A stretch of 64,000 nucleotides of DNA from Pectobacterium carotovorum (lineage in GTDB: Bacteria > Pseudomonadota > Gammaproteobacteria > Enterobacterales > Enterobacteriaceae). The translations under genes were made by a program, and so were the position numbers. Location of the stretch: positions 1,922,001 through 1,986,000 of the forward strand of contig CP066552.1 in the NCBI GenBank assembly GCA_016415585.1, written 5' to 3'. Positions 48,758 to 57,186 of this stretch are shown here, piece by piece; the stretch's first letter is position 1, and every line of letters starts with the position of its first letter. The notes under the pieces are model-generated. The model searched no databases. It was not told where the DNA came from and was given only the letters and a program-made list of their open reading frames with translations.

Positions 48758-49486
48758 TCAATGTGACAAATAACCAGCGAATTCAGGCGTCTGCGGCTGG
48801 GCAAAGTGCGTCGCATCCCCTTGTTCAACGATGTGACCGTTTTCCATATACACCACACGGCTAGCCGTTTTACGGGCAAATTCAACTTCGTGGGTCACAA
48901 TCACCTGCGTAATGCCAGTTCCTGCCAATTCACGGATGATGTTGACGACTTGAGCGGTAATTTCTGGATCCAGCGCGGCAGTCGGTTCATCAAATAACAG
49001 AACCTGAGGTTCCATCATCAACGCACGGGCAATCGCGACACGCTGTTGCTGTCCGCCAGAGAGATGGAGAGGGAAGCGATCGGCAAAGTCATTGAGGCGC
49101 AGGCGCGTGAGCAGCTTGTCCGCCCGCGCTTTCGCTTCTTCTTTACTCAGCCCCAGCACGCGGCAGGGCGCTTCAATAAGATTCTGCACCACGGTCAAAT
49201 GCGGCCACAAATTATATTGCTGGAACACCATTCCGACGTTCTGACGCAATTCGCGGATCGCGCTGTCGGATGGCGTGCGCTGAAAATCAAACTGATTACC
49301 GGCGATGGAAAGCTTGCCAGAACGTGGCATTTCCAACAGATTAAGAACGCGTATCAGCGAGCTCTTTCCCGCACCGCTGGGACCAAGAAGAACCAGCGTT
49401 TCACCCGCAGGACAATCGAGGGTGATATCAAATAGCGCCTGGTATGTGCCGTAGAAACAGTTAATGCCGTTTAGTTGAATACTCAT
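48758..49486 (-). CDS. artP: Arginine transporter ATP-binding protein ArtP
   Basis: A 242-residue ATPase, the E. coli length when started at ATG 49486 ([13 protein letters not shown]); the open frame extends 38 codons upstream without conservation. Walker [11 protein letters not shown]-loop MVFQQYNLW, signature LSGGQQQRV, Walker [14 protein letters not shown]-loop VTHEVEF. First gene of artPIQM. A partial ARG-box-like sequence lies just upstream near 49496-49513. Confidence 0.95.
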   Translation of the reverse strand: MSIQLNGINCFYGTYQALFDITLDCPAGETLVLLGPSGAGKSSLIRVLNLLEMPRSGKLSIAGNQFDFQRTPSDSAIRELRQNVGMVFQQYNLWPHLTVVQNLIEAPCRVLGLSKEEAKARADKLLTRLRLNDFADRFPLHLSGGQQQRVAIARALMMEPQVLLFDEPTAALDPEITAQVVNIIRELAGTGITQVIVTHEVEFARKTASRVVYMENGHIVEQGDATHFAQPQTPEFAGYLSH

Positions 49487-49715
49487 GCGTAAGAATTGAA
49501 TAGACATTGATGCGGCGAATGTTAACGTCGGCAGAATAGTTATGCAATCACCGTGGGTTAAAATTTGCCAATAAGCGATTTGTTGATTAAATAATAGCAC
49601 AAAATAGCGGCTTACAATCTGGGCGCTCGCTTTTTCATCGCGGGTGCTAACAGTACCGCCGACTTATATTTACGTGTACTTAACATCCATTAGAAATGCA
49701 GTGAAAGGAGACGAC

Positions 49716-50039
49716 ATGCAATTATCCACTACGCCGAATCTGGAAGGCTTCACCATTACTGAATATTGTGGCGTCGTAACCGGCGAGGCTATTCTTGGAG
49801 CAAACATCTTTCGGGACTTTTTTGCCAGCATCCGCGATGTCGTCGGCGGCCGGTCTGGTGCCTATGAGAAGGAGCTACGTAAGGCCCGGCAAATTGCGTT
49901 CAAAGAGTTACAGGAGCAAGCCGAAGATTTAGGGGCGAACGCCATTGTGGGCATCGATCTTGACTATGAAACCGTCGGGAAGGATGGCAGCATGCTGATG
50001 GTGACCGTTAGCGGCACGGCGGTAAAAGTGTGCCGCTAG
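49716..50039 (+). CDS. ybjQ: YbjQ family protein (UPF0145)
   Basis: A 107-residue protein (E. coli 107) with the UPF0145 core: [32 protein letters not shown] and [14 protein letters not shown]. This family assembles into pentamers and may bind metal or act as a heavy-metal/envelope-related protein; function not settled. ATG 49716 has AAGGAG upstream; a frame extends further upstream with no ribosome site. The accessory block begins after it. Confidence 0.92.
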   Translation: MQLSTTPNLEGFTITEYCGVVTGEAILGANIFRDFFASIRDVVGGRSGAYEKELRKARQIAFKELQEQAEDLGANAIVGIDLDYETVGKDGSMLMVTVSGTAVKVCR

Positions 50040-50111
50040 TGATGAGATGCCCTATAAGAGAGAGCGAGACGGCGAAGACGCGCAGTAGAAAACTAATAGT
50101 GGAATAACTAA

Positions 50112-50170
50112 ATGTTGAAATGGATGCTCTGCAGAGTATTGGGGCTGTTAGCAGGGTGCTAATCGGGTCT
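50112..50170 (+). pseudogene. amiD: Decayed 5' fragment of amiD
   Basis: The 58 bases from 50112 align with the start of intact amiD at 53545 at about 80 percent identity by eye. Translation gives MLKWMLCRVLGLLAGC and then TAA, so the lipoprotein signal and LLAGC lipobox are preserved but the reading frame ends at the residue after the lipid cysteine. Similarity stops a few bases later. It marks the left edge of the block inserted between ybjQ and amiD. Confidence 0.7.
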
Positions 50171-50233
50171 TTCAATGCCGTTTTCTATTGATGTACGCTA
50201 AGATGTGATGAATCTCAATAGGTGAAGGTGAAA

Positions 50234-50313
50234 ATGGTTCGTTCTGCCGTTAAATGGCATGTTGCTGAAAGCTTAAGCACAGGAACGTTGATGATGGCAT
50301 GTGAATTCATTGA
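50234..50313 (+). pseudogene. Truncated small ORF interrupted by the IS
   Basis: ATG 50234 follows GAAGGTG and encodes MVRSAVKWHVAESLSTG and about ten further residues before running into the left inverted repeat of the insertion sequence at 50314. It may be the remaining 5' end of a gene cut by the IS. No match recognised; no continuation is evident on the other side of the IS. Confidence 0.35.
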
Positions 50314-51567
50314 ACACTCTCCCTTTCGGGCAGGGCGGGATTCCACTTTGTCGATGAATTAACCAAAGATAACCTCGCTACGAAAATCTCCTGACCATCC
50401 GGCACATTGTCGTTTGCCCGCTATGCTATCTTTTTTACCTTCATGCTGTTTCAGAACACTCAACGCGACTCGATTGAACAGCGCCATATGCGCCGCTCCT
50501 TCCGGGTCTTTCAGGTTCATCTCATCCTCTCTGAAAACCACATCCAATACCCAATGCAGTTGATTTTCTATACACCAATGCTCGCGTATCATTTGTGACG
50601 CTACCCGTGCGTCTACCGCCAACGAACTGACATACCAACGCGACTCTCTGTGTACCACCTTTCCCCGCTCACCACGTTCACTCACCACTTCTATTAACGT
50701 ACGAATTGTCGGCCAGCGTTGTTTTAACTCCTCGGGAAGGTCCGCATCTATCTGCATCACCTGACGATATTCCGTCCGCCCATGCGCCTGATTATTTTCA
50801 CTGTGCGTCGCCAGCCCTTCATCGTCATAACATGAAGAAAAACGCTGTTTAACAAATTCATACAGCTTTTTTTGGTTCCCTTTAATGCCGACGATAAACT
50901 CGCCTTTACGCTGACAGATAAGCTGCAATGTCTCCACCTGACAATGAAGAGCATCCAGCGTGACGGTGGCATTTTCCAGCGACAGACATTCAATAAGCTG
51001 GCGGGCCACTGGTCCTTCTTTACCTTTTCTTTCAGTAAGTTGTTGATACAACGCAATACCATTGCCAATGTCGTAAGCGCTGACGACATGCAGGGCTTGC
51101 GCTAAAAAGCCGTTGCCCGTTCCGCGAAGTGTTTTACCGTCAATTGCTATCTGTTTTCTGCCATTACCACTGCGACGTTCATTAATCCAGCTTAACAGTG
51201 CCGACATCAGGGACTGGCTATCTAATGCCTTGATAATATTGGCGATACAATGACGTTTTGGAATACCATTAGCAAAAGGAGAATGCTGTCTCAGCCACGG
51301 GAGTTGGCACTCACCGAATTGCTGTATGGCTTTCCAACCCGATGCGCCGCTGAGCACGGCAGCAAAGGTGAGGAAAATGACGTCCATCAATTCATGCTTT
51401 TTATTCGTCTCGCAGCGAGGGTCGGGTATTTCATTGATATAATTAAAGATGGTCATTGTCTTTCACTGAGTGTTGGGGGGAGATAAAACTCAGATCAATG
51501 AAATCGAAATAAGTTCTCTATTTCAATAAGTAAAGTGGGATCCCACCCTGCCCTTTCGGGAGAGTGT
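50314..51567. mobile_element. ISAs1-family insertion sequence, complete, 1254 bp
   Basis: Terminal inverted repeats of about 36 bp: the left end starts ACACTCTCCC (50314) and the right end finishes GGGAGAGTGT (51567); the two ends differ at only a few positions, including a TTTC/GAAA inversion in the first 20 bases. One transposase gene fills the element. No matching target duplication could be found in the flanks (AATTCATTGA left, GATACGGTGA right). Confidence 0.88.
50359..51456 (-). CDS. ISAs1-family transposase (H-repeat type)
   Basis: A 365-residue DDE transposase. N-terminal DDE_Tnp_1-associated domain (INEIPDPR, FLTFAAVLSGA) and catalytic domain with D106 (AIDGKTLRG), D168 (VTLDALHCQ) and E297 (CIENQLHWVLDV). 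Related to the H-rpt proteins associated with Rhs loci. The frame is full-length, so the element may be active. Only 45 bp separate its stop from the left end of the IS. Confidence 0.93.
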   Translation of the reverse strand: MTIFNYINEIPDPRCETNKKHELMDVIFLTFAAVLSGASGWKAIQQFGECQLPWLRQHSPFANGIPKRHCIANIIKALDSQSLMSALLSWINERRSGNGRKQIAIDGKTLRGTGNGFLAQALHVVSAYDIGNGIALYQQLTERKGKEGPVARQLIECLSLENATVTLDALHCQVETLQLICQRKGEFIVGIKGNQKKLYEFVKQRFSSCYDDEGLATHSENNQAHGRTEYRQVMQIDADLPEELKQRWPTIRTLIEVVSERGERGKVVHRESRWYVSSLAVDARVASQMIREHWCIENQLHWVLDVVFREDEMNLKDPEGAAHMALFNRVALSVLKQHEGKKDSIAGKRQCAGWSGDFRSEVIFG

Positions 51568-51643
51568 GATACGGTGAACATGAATGCACTATTCATAGAT
51601 TGAAACCGCTATCGTGAGAAATCAAAAATGTAGCGAGTCTGTT

Positions 51644-53104
51644 TTAGACTTCTACAAATGTGCAAACATAGATGTATTGACCGTCTGCCCCCTTGTTTAA
51701 ATCGCCAGGTATTTTTTTATATCCGTAGGGTGCATTGATGTCGGCATTATTTCCGCCTATGACGGTGGTTTTTTTGATTGCTGTATCAAGGTGATAATCC
51801 TCTTTTTTATAGCAAAGGTAAATATAAGCGCCATCTGCGCCTTTATTAAGATCTTGCGGTAACTTTATATAACCTGTGGGGGTTTTTTCATCATTGTAAA
51901 TGATCTGAATATTCGTGATGGCTTGTTTAGGGTTGTCAGAAATCCATTCTTGTTCATGATAGCAAAGATAAATAAAATCTCCGTCAGAGCCTTTGTTTAA
52001 ATCATAGGGGATTTTAGTATAGCCAGACGGTGGGGTAATTGTTGAACTGCCACCGGTAATGACTATTAGTTCATCAATATAGTTTGGATTTATTTTATAT
52101 TTAGCGGATTGTTCTGGTGCCCAAACGGTATTGTAGTGTGATGCCATTGCATTGGCTTGTTGTTCATTCTCACACAGTAGCCAAATTTCTTCCATTGGCA
52201 TTGTAGGGACGAAATCCACAAAGTCTGGTGATGAACCCACACTGTCCACCCATTTCTGATAGCCTTCTTTGCCAGTAAAAACCCCGCTTGCTAAACTACC
52301 ATTACCGCCAAGTACCTCCTGATGCGATGTTGAATACTGCGAAAAACTGGAGATGGATTCACCGTATTTTGTGCGATTTTCTGCACTTAATTGGCCGGTT
52401 AACCCTTCGTAGCTGGCTTGGGCGACCGTGGAAATAGAGTAATCTCGCTTGACACTGAGTTTATCTGTTGATGAGGCGAGTGTGGCGCGCGCGCCCATCA
52501 CTATACCTGTTAAAAAATGGCTGCCGAACCTATTGAAAAACACACTAATCGCATCAGGGTTATTGGTATCCAGCTCATCTAACTGTTCTCTTATCTCTGC
52601 TTTCATAAGGCTCCGCAAGGATTTAAGAAAGGGCAATCGAAGAGACCAGAGGTTGATCGTTTGCTGAATGCGGGTGAATTCATTTTCGGCATTACGCAAT
52701 GAATTTTCTTCATAATCGATTGACAATGATCCGCTAAAGAAATGGTAGCTCCCTTTCATGGTAACGCTTGTTGCCAGCTTACTTTGGTACTCTGTAATCG
52801 TTTTACCTGTGATATTTCTATAGCTTGAGCGATCCTCCTGTTGCACATCTACAACGTCTGGCACCTCAAATTCTGGCATGAAGGAAACCTTCTTCATGTT
52901 TGCATGAGCCCAATCAAACAGTTGGACAGTCCCACTGCTTACGGTTGCATATCCAGCATTCGGGATAAATGGATTATATCCCAGGCCAATCGCTTCGACA
53001 CCGAGAAGAATATTTTCACTTAATGATGATTGTAGTCGTAGAAGTTTTAGACTGTGGTCGTTTGTATACTTCAGATTTCTTTTAGGAAAGGCAATGTTAT
53101 CCAT
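51644..53104 (-). CDS. MACPF (perforin-like) pore-forming protein with three C-terminal 50-residue repeats
   Basis: A 486-residue protein. Residues about 20-310 form a MACPF domain: the signature helix-strand region RFGSHFLTG (192-200, compare YGTHY in the family), an upstream helical segment (135-180) and a GG hinge in VLGGNGSLASG (264-274). The C-terminal third has three repeats, GYTKIPYDLNKGSDGDFIYL (361-380), GYIKLPQDLNKGADGAYIYL (411-430) and GYKKIPGDLNKGADGQYIYV (461-480), each exactly 50 residues apart. They resemble MABP/beta-prism units and suggest a threefold prism that binds membranes. No signal peptide is seen. AGGAG at 53111-53115 supports the start. Composition is AT-richer than neighbours; next to an IS. 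Known relative type: Photorhabdus MACPF proteins. Target organism unknown. Confidence 0.85.
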   Translation of the reverse strand: MDNIAFPKRNLKYTNDHSLKLLRLQSSLSENILLGVEAIGLGYNPFIPNAGYATVSSGTVQLFDWAHANMKKVSFMPEFEVPDVVDVQQEDRSSYRNITGKTITEYQSKLATSVTMKGSYHFFSGSLSIDYEENSLRNAENEFTRIQQTINLWSLRLPFLKSLRSLMKAEIREQLDELDTNNPDAISVFFNRFGSHFLTGIVMGARATLASSTDKLSVKRDYSISTVAQASYEGLTGQLSAENRTKYGESISSFSQYSTSHQEVLGGNGSLASGVFTGKEGYQKWVDSVGSSPDFVDFVPTMPMEEIWLLCENEQQANAMASHYNTVWAPEQSAKYKINPNYIDELIVITGGSSTITPPSGYTKIPYDLNKGSDGDFIYLCYHEQEWISDNPKQAITNIQIIYNDEKTPTGYIKLPQDLNKGADGAYIYLCYKKEDYHLDTAIKKTTVIGGNNADINAPYGYKKIPGDLNKGADGQYIYVCTFVEV

Positions 53105-53544
53105 ATCGATCTCCTGATTTAAAATAATTAATGTTCGCCAATACGGCAGCTTTATTCTTATTTATATTAGTTTGTTTTTGAAAGTGTGTTTTTTATTTCA
53201 TGTGTGTTTAATGTTTTTATTTTATAGTTTACCCACCAAATAAATAGTGCGAATAATATTATTTTCTAAATATTTTTAACTGTGAATGAGTGTTCTTATT
53301 CCATTTTTTGTTCGGCGAAATGATAAATTTCCCTGCTTTACGAGGGGCGGAAGAGATCTATTTCAATCCTATAGCAAGCAACGCTGAGGACTGCATAAAC
53401 GGTAAGTATCAAGAGAGTTGCTTGGTAGAGAGTAAATTAAATTGTGTAATTGCCTGTTTTTGATATGTTCAATCCAGCAATGGGGACAGATACATGAATG
53501 ATATAAACAAACTGTGGGGTGACAAGGGTCTGTGGAGGAATACG
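53105..53544. other. AT-rich gap upstream of MACPF gene and amiD
   Basis: About 440 bp; the part to 53300 is strongly AT-rich and should hold the promoter of the MACPF gene. From about 53330 composition returns to that of the backbone. An ATG at 53494 is in frame with amiD but adds 17 residues before the lipoprotein signal and is unlikely to be used. Confidence 0.5.
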
Positions 53545-54372
53545 ATGTTGAAATGGATGGTCTACATAGCGCTGGGGCTGTTGGCGGGTTGCCAATCGGC
53601 TTCCTCGTTGAAAGAACAGAATAATTATGTGCTGGAGACCGCAGTGCAGTCGCGGGCGCAGGAGTCCCGTATCCGCTTTCTGGTGATTCACTATACGGCG
53701 GAAGACTTTGCCACCTCGCTGAATATTCTGACGGATGAGCATGTCAGCGCCCATTACCTGATTCCAGCACGTCCACCTTTGCAGCGCGGCAAGCCGCTTG
53801 CCTGGCAATTGGTGCCGGAATCTCAATCTGCCTGGCATGCGGGAGCCAGTAGCTGGCGCGGATTTAGTCGACTGAATAATTCTTCGATTGGTATTGAGAT
53901 CGAAAACGCGGGCTACCAGCGCACGTTAGCAGGCTATACGTGGGAGCCGTTTACCGCTTCGCAGATTCAGCTTGTAACCGCGATCGCCCGCGATATTGTC
54001 GACCGCTATCAGATTGCCCCGCAGAACGTGGTGGCGCACAGCGATATTGCTCCGCAGCGCAAACAAGACCCCGGGCCGTTGTTCCCCTGGCAGGCGCTGG
54101 CGCAAGCAGGCATTGGTGCCTGGCCGGATGCGCAGCGGGTCGCGTTCTATTTAAATGGTCGACTGCCGATGCAGCCGGTGGATGAAACGGTTCTGCTGGA
54201 GAAACTGGGGCGTTATGGTTACTCGGTGCAGGACACGATGACGGCGCGTGAGAAGCGGCAGGTGATTGCCGCTTTCCAGATGCATTTCCGTCCTGAGAAC
54301 TATCAAGGACAGCCCGATGCGCAGAGTGAAGCGATTGTCGACGCACTGCTGGAGAAATACGGTAGCCGCTAA
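53545..54372 (+). CDS. amiD: N-acetylmuramoyl-L-alanine amidase AmiD, lipoprotein
   Basis: A 275-residue amidase_2 (PGRP-like) protein. Lipobox LLAGC with C16; zinc ligands H49 (FLVIHYTAED) and the histidine of VVAHSDIAPQRKQDPG with D/K nearby; a C-terminal peptidoglycan-binding-type helical domain (about 200-275). It cleaves the amide bond between muramic acid (including anhydro forms) and the stem peptide, anchored to the outer membrane. ATG 53545 (GGAGG upstream) restores the E. coli-like start. It is separated from ybjQ by the accessory block; its stop overlaps convergent ybjT by 4 bp. Confidence 0.93.
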   Translation: MLKWMVYIALGLLAGCQSASSLKEQNNYVLETAVQSRAQESRIRFLVIHYTAEDFATSLNILTDEHVSAHYLIPARPPLQRGKPLAWQLVPESQSAWHAGASSWRGFSRLNNSSIGIEIENAGYQRTLAGYTWEPFTASQIQLVTAIARDIVDRYQIAPQNVVAHSDIAPQRKQDPGPLFPWQALAQAGIGAWPDAQRVAFYLNGRLPMQPVDETVLLEKLGRYGYSVQDTMTAREKRQVIAAFQMHFRPENYQGQPDAQSEAIVDALLEKYGSR

Positions 54373-55805
54373 ACCGTTTCCTTCTCTGCCAGTTTCGCAA
54401 TACGCGCCGCCATACCACGGAAGATAAACAGGTGAGCGGGCATCATCAGAAACCAGTAGACCAGCCCGTTGAACCCGGAAGGGTGCCAGCGGGCGCGGAC
54501 GTCCACCGTTCGGTGGGTGCCCTTATCGGTGATGGTAAAGTTGAGTTTGCCCAGCCCCGGCGCTTTCATGCCGAAGAGCAGCACCAGCTGACGCTGTGGC
54601 TTGATCGAGATAACCTTCCAGCCGTCAATCTTGTCGCCCACTTCCAGTGTCGGACGCTCGGGGCGTCCATACGTGACGCCGTTGCCGCAGAGATCGTCCA
54701 GCCGGGCACGGATATTCCACAGCGTATTCGCGTAAAAATAGCCTTCTTTCCCGCCGACCTGCTGGATGACCCGCCAGAGCGCCTGACAGGACGCGGGCGT
54801 CTCCATTGTATGGCCCGCCTGTTTGGGGTAAAAGCCGTAATTGGGCTTCCAGCGTGCGCGGACCTCGGTGTCATCGCCCCAGTCTGCCTGCTGTACGCTC
54901 TCCATTTCGCTTTGCAACGTGAAGCGCACGGCGTCATCAAAGCTAATCAGCGTTTGTGGGATCAATGCCTGGAGTTCGCGGCCATCGGCCTGTAAATCGT
55001 GTTTTAACCCCTGAATCAGCGCGCGGGCGATGGAGGGGGGAACCGAGGTCACCAGATGCAAGAACCAGACGGACACCAGATGCGTCGGCATGGGGACGGG
55101 TATCAGTAATCTGCGCTTGCCGCTGATCTGAATGAAACGCTCGAACATGGTCTGGTAGCTGATGTATTCGGGGCCTGCGGCATCCATGATGCGGTTTTCT
55201 GTCGCGGGATGCTGCGCGATATTGATCAGATACACCAGCAGGTTTTCCAGCGCAATGGGGGATGATTTAGATCGCACCCAGCGCGGCGGCGTCAGTATCG
55301 GCAGGTTATAGACCATATCGCGCATGATCTCGAACGCCGCCGAACCGGTACCGATAATAATACCCGCACGCAGCTCTGTGACGGGAATGCCGCTGCTGCG
55401 TAAAACATCTCCCGTGATCTGGCGTGCCTGCATATGCGGCGAGGTATCGTCTTTCGCCTGAAGCGACCCCAGATAGATAATCTGCTTTACGCGGCTGGAG
55501 GCTAGTGCCAACAGCAGATTCATGGCGGTCATCCGCTCCCTCGCCACGAAGTCCGCGCCATCGCCCATGCTGTGCACCAGATAATAGAGTGTTTCCGCTC
55601 CCCACAGACCATCAGGCAGGCTTTCTGGCTTAGCGAGATCAACCTGTTGGCAATCGACGTCCGGCCAATTCCGTGACGCGAGGGATTCGGTATTCCGACC
55701 GGCAGCGATGACTCGGTTGCCTTGTTTGCTCAATCGTTCGGTTAAATGGCGACCAATGTAGCCAGTTGCGCCCAGAATCAGGATCGGGGCTGAGGGGGAT
55801 GTCAT
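54369..55805 (-). CDS. ybjT: YbjT, NAD(P)-binding SDR-like protein with DUF2867 domain
   Basis: A 478-residue protein (E. coli 476). N-terminal Rossmann fold with ILGATGYIGRHLTERL, YYLVHSMGDGADF and TELRAGIIIGTGSAAFE; C-terminal DUF2867 (from about 330), ending with a short hydrophobic segment GLVYWFLMMPAHLFIFRGM. Function unknown; likely membrane-associated nucleoside-diphosphate-sugar epimerase-like. ATG 55805 aligns with the E. coli start; the frame stays open another 53 codons. ybjS, ltaE and poxB, found nearby in E. coli, are missing. Confidence 0.9.
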   Translation of the reverse strand: MTSPSAPILILGATGYIGRHLTERLSKQGNRVIAAGRNTESLASRNWPDVDCQQVDLAKPESLPDGLWGAETLYYLVHSMGDGADFVARERMTAMNLLLALASSRVKQIIYLGSLQAKDDTSPHMQARQITGDVLRSSGIPVTELRAGIIIGTGSAAFEIMRDMVYNLPILTPPRWVRSKSSPIALENLLVYLINIAQHPATENRIMDAAGPEYISYQTMFERFIQISGKRRLLIPVPMPTHLVSVWFLHLVTSVPPSIARALIQGLKHDLQADGRELQALIPQTLISFDDAVRFTLQSEMESVQQADWGDDTEVRARWKPNYGFYPKQAGHTMETPASCQALWRVIQQVGGKEGYFYANTLWNIRARLDDLCGNGVTYGRPERPTLEVGDKIDGWKVISIKPQRQLVLLFGMKAPGLGKLNFTITDKGTHRTVDVRARWHPSGFNGLVYWFLMMPAHLFIFRGMAARIAKLAEKETV

Positions 55806-55971
55806 GTGCCAGTGGCTCCACAGCAAAATATAACCATGGCTTACTATAATCGGGAAAAGGCAAATCTGGAAAAGACAAATCGGTAAAAGATGAATAGGGA
55901 AAGGGTAAAAAGCGATGAAAAATAGGGGATTAATACTCGCCTGAAACCACGCGTAATTTAACATGGCCTAC

Positions 55972-55999
55972 CTGCCCGATAGCCGAGGCTACCGGGCAG
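55972..55999. terminator. Hairpin after hcr
   Basis: CTGCCCG (55972-55978) with TAGCC pairs with GGCTA and CGGGCAG (55993-55999). Lies 23 bp after the hcr stop; no clear U-tract. Confidence 0.6.
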
Positions 56000-56021
56000 A
56001 AGGGGGTAAAACGCGGGCGTA

Positions 56022-57047
56022 TCAGGCCAGAACGGTGTCGCCTTGCAGCTGGCAACTACAGGCCAAAACATAGCCCTGTTCGATCTCGGCTGGTGTTAGC
56101 GTCATGGTACTGCTGGTGGTGTAATTACCGGATAGCACGCGGGTTTTACAGCTCCCGCAAACACCGGCGCGGCAGGCGGCGACAACCGGCACCTTATTGG
56201 CTTCAAGTGCGGCCAGCAGACTGATGCCTACCGGAACGCGCAGGTTTTTCAGCGGACGGCTGATGGTCAGCGTGAGCTGATCGGCATCTTCATCCAGTAT
56301 TTCATCTGCCGGGCGGAACTGTTCTTTGAAGATGCGGTTTGAAGCAACGCCAAGCTGCTGACTCAGGGTTTCAATCTGGTTCATGTACGGGGCTGGGCCG
56401 CAGGTCATCACGGTGCGGCTGGCGATATCCGGCACGTGTTCGATCAGCAGGTCGCCGCTGATGCGTCCAGAGAGAAAACCGGGCGCAGCGTCAAACTCTG
56501 CCATTAGCGTCAGATGCAGTTGCTGCGGATAACGCTGCACCAGATCCTGCCATTCTTTGGCGAAGATCACCTGTAGCGGATTGCGCACGTTGAAAATAAC
56601 GTGGATATCGGTTTGTGATTTGTTTGCCAGCAGCCAGCGGCACATCGACATAATCGGCGTGACACCGCAGCCTGCCGCCGCCATCAGGTAGCGATCGCTG
56701 ACGGCGTTGGCGCAGGTAAACTCGCCCTGTGCATCGGACAGCCACAGATAGTCACCGACTTTCAGCGCTTGGGTCAGCCAGCGTGAACCGACACCATCGT
56801 CCAGTCTTCTTACCGTCAACGTGATAAAACGGCTGAGGCCCGGTGAAGACGAAATCGTATAAGCCCGTAGCGTCTCCGCGCTGTTGGCAATGCTGACTAA
56901 CGCATACTGACCCGGCTGATACGGATAAAAATCATGATTAACCAGTGAAATCGTCCAGACATCAGGCGTTTCCTGAGTAATCGAGTGTACCTGCATGCGG
57001 TTAGAGCACAGCGGTGTCGGCCCAATCTGTAGTGCGGGCATGGTCAT
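56022..57047 (-). CDS. hcr: NADH oxidoreductase Hcr, electron donor to Hcp
   Basis: A 341-residue FNR-like flavoprotein with FAD-binding domain (RAYTISSSPG, about residue 65), NAD domain (AAAGCGVTPIMSM), and a C-terminal plant-type 2Fe-2S domain (CRAGVCGSCKTRVLSG plus LACSCQ). It passes electrons from NADH to Hcp. ATG 57047 is selected for GGAG at 57055-57058. Second gene of the hcp-hcr operon. Confidence 0.93.
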   Translation of the reverse strand: MTMPALQIGPTPLCSNRMQVHSITQETPDVWTISLVNHDFYPYQPGQYALVSIANSAETLRAYTISSSPGLSRFITLTVRRLDDGVGSRWLTQALKVGDYLWLSDAQGEFTCANAVSDRYLMAAAGCGVTPIMSMCRWLLANKSQTDIHVIFNVRNPLQVIFAKEWQDLVQRYPQQLHLTLMAEFDAAPGFLSGRISGDLLIEHVPDIASRTVMTCGPAPYMNQIETLSQQLGVASNRIFKEQFRPADEILDEDADQLTLTISRPLKNLRVPVGISLLAALEANKVPVVAACRAGVCGSCKTRVLSGNYTTSSTMTLTPAEIEQGYVLACSCQLQGDTVLA

Positions 57048-57094
57048 AATCAATCTCCATAACAAACGGGTACGGTGAAGCGTGTAAAAATGGC

Positions 57095-57147
57095 AGCCCA
57101 TAAGACAGTGGGCTTAGCGTGAGGCATCAATGCCGACACCTCACGCT
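57095..57147 (-). terminator. Two consecutive hairpins between hcp and hcr
   Basis: AGCGTGAGG (57116-57124) pairs with CCTCACGCT (57139-57147), and AGCCCA with TGGGCT (57095-57114). They fill the 139-bp gap inside the operon and may set the hcp to hcr expression ratio through attenuation or mRNA processing. Confidence 0.55.
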
Positions 57148-57186
57148 GCGTGACGAGGAACGCGCTCCTCCGTCCGCATTGATTCA

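Noticed and set aside
50300..51580. Target-site duplication around the IS
   Set aside because: AATTCATTGA on the left and GATACGGTGA on the right do not match; shifting the boundaries by a few bases does not help.
55806..55964. 53-residue N-terminal extension of YbjT
   Set aside because: Hydrophobic and not conserved; the Rossmann-fold start aligns with ATG 55805 as in E. coli.
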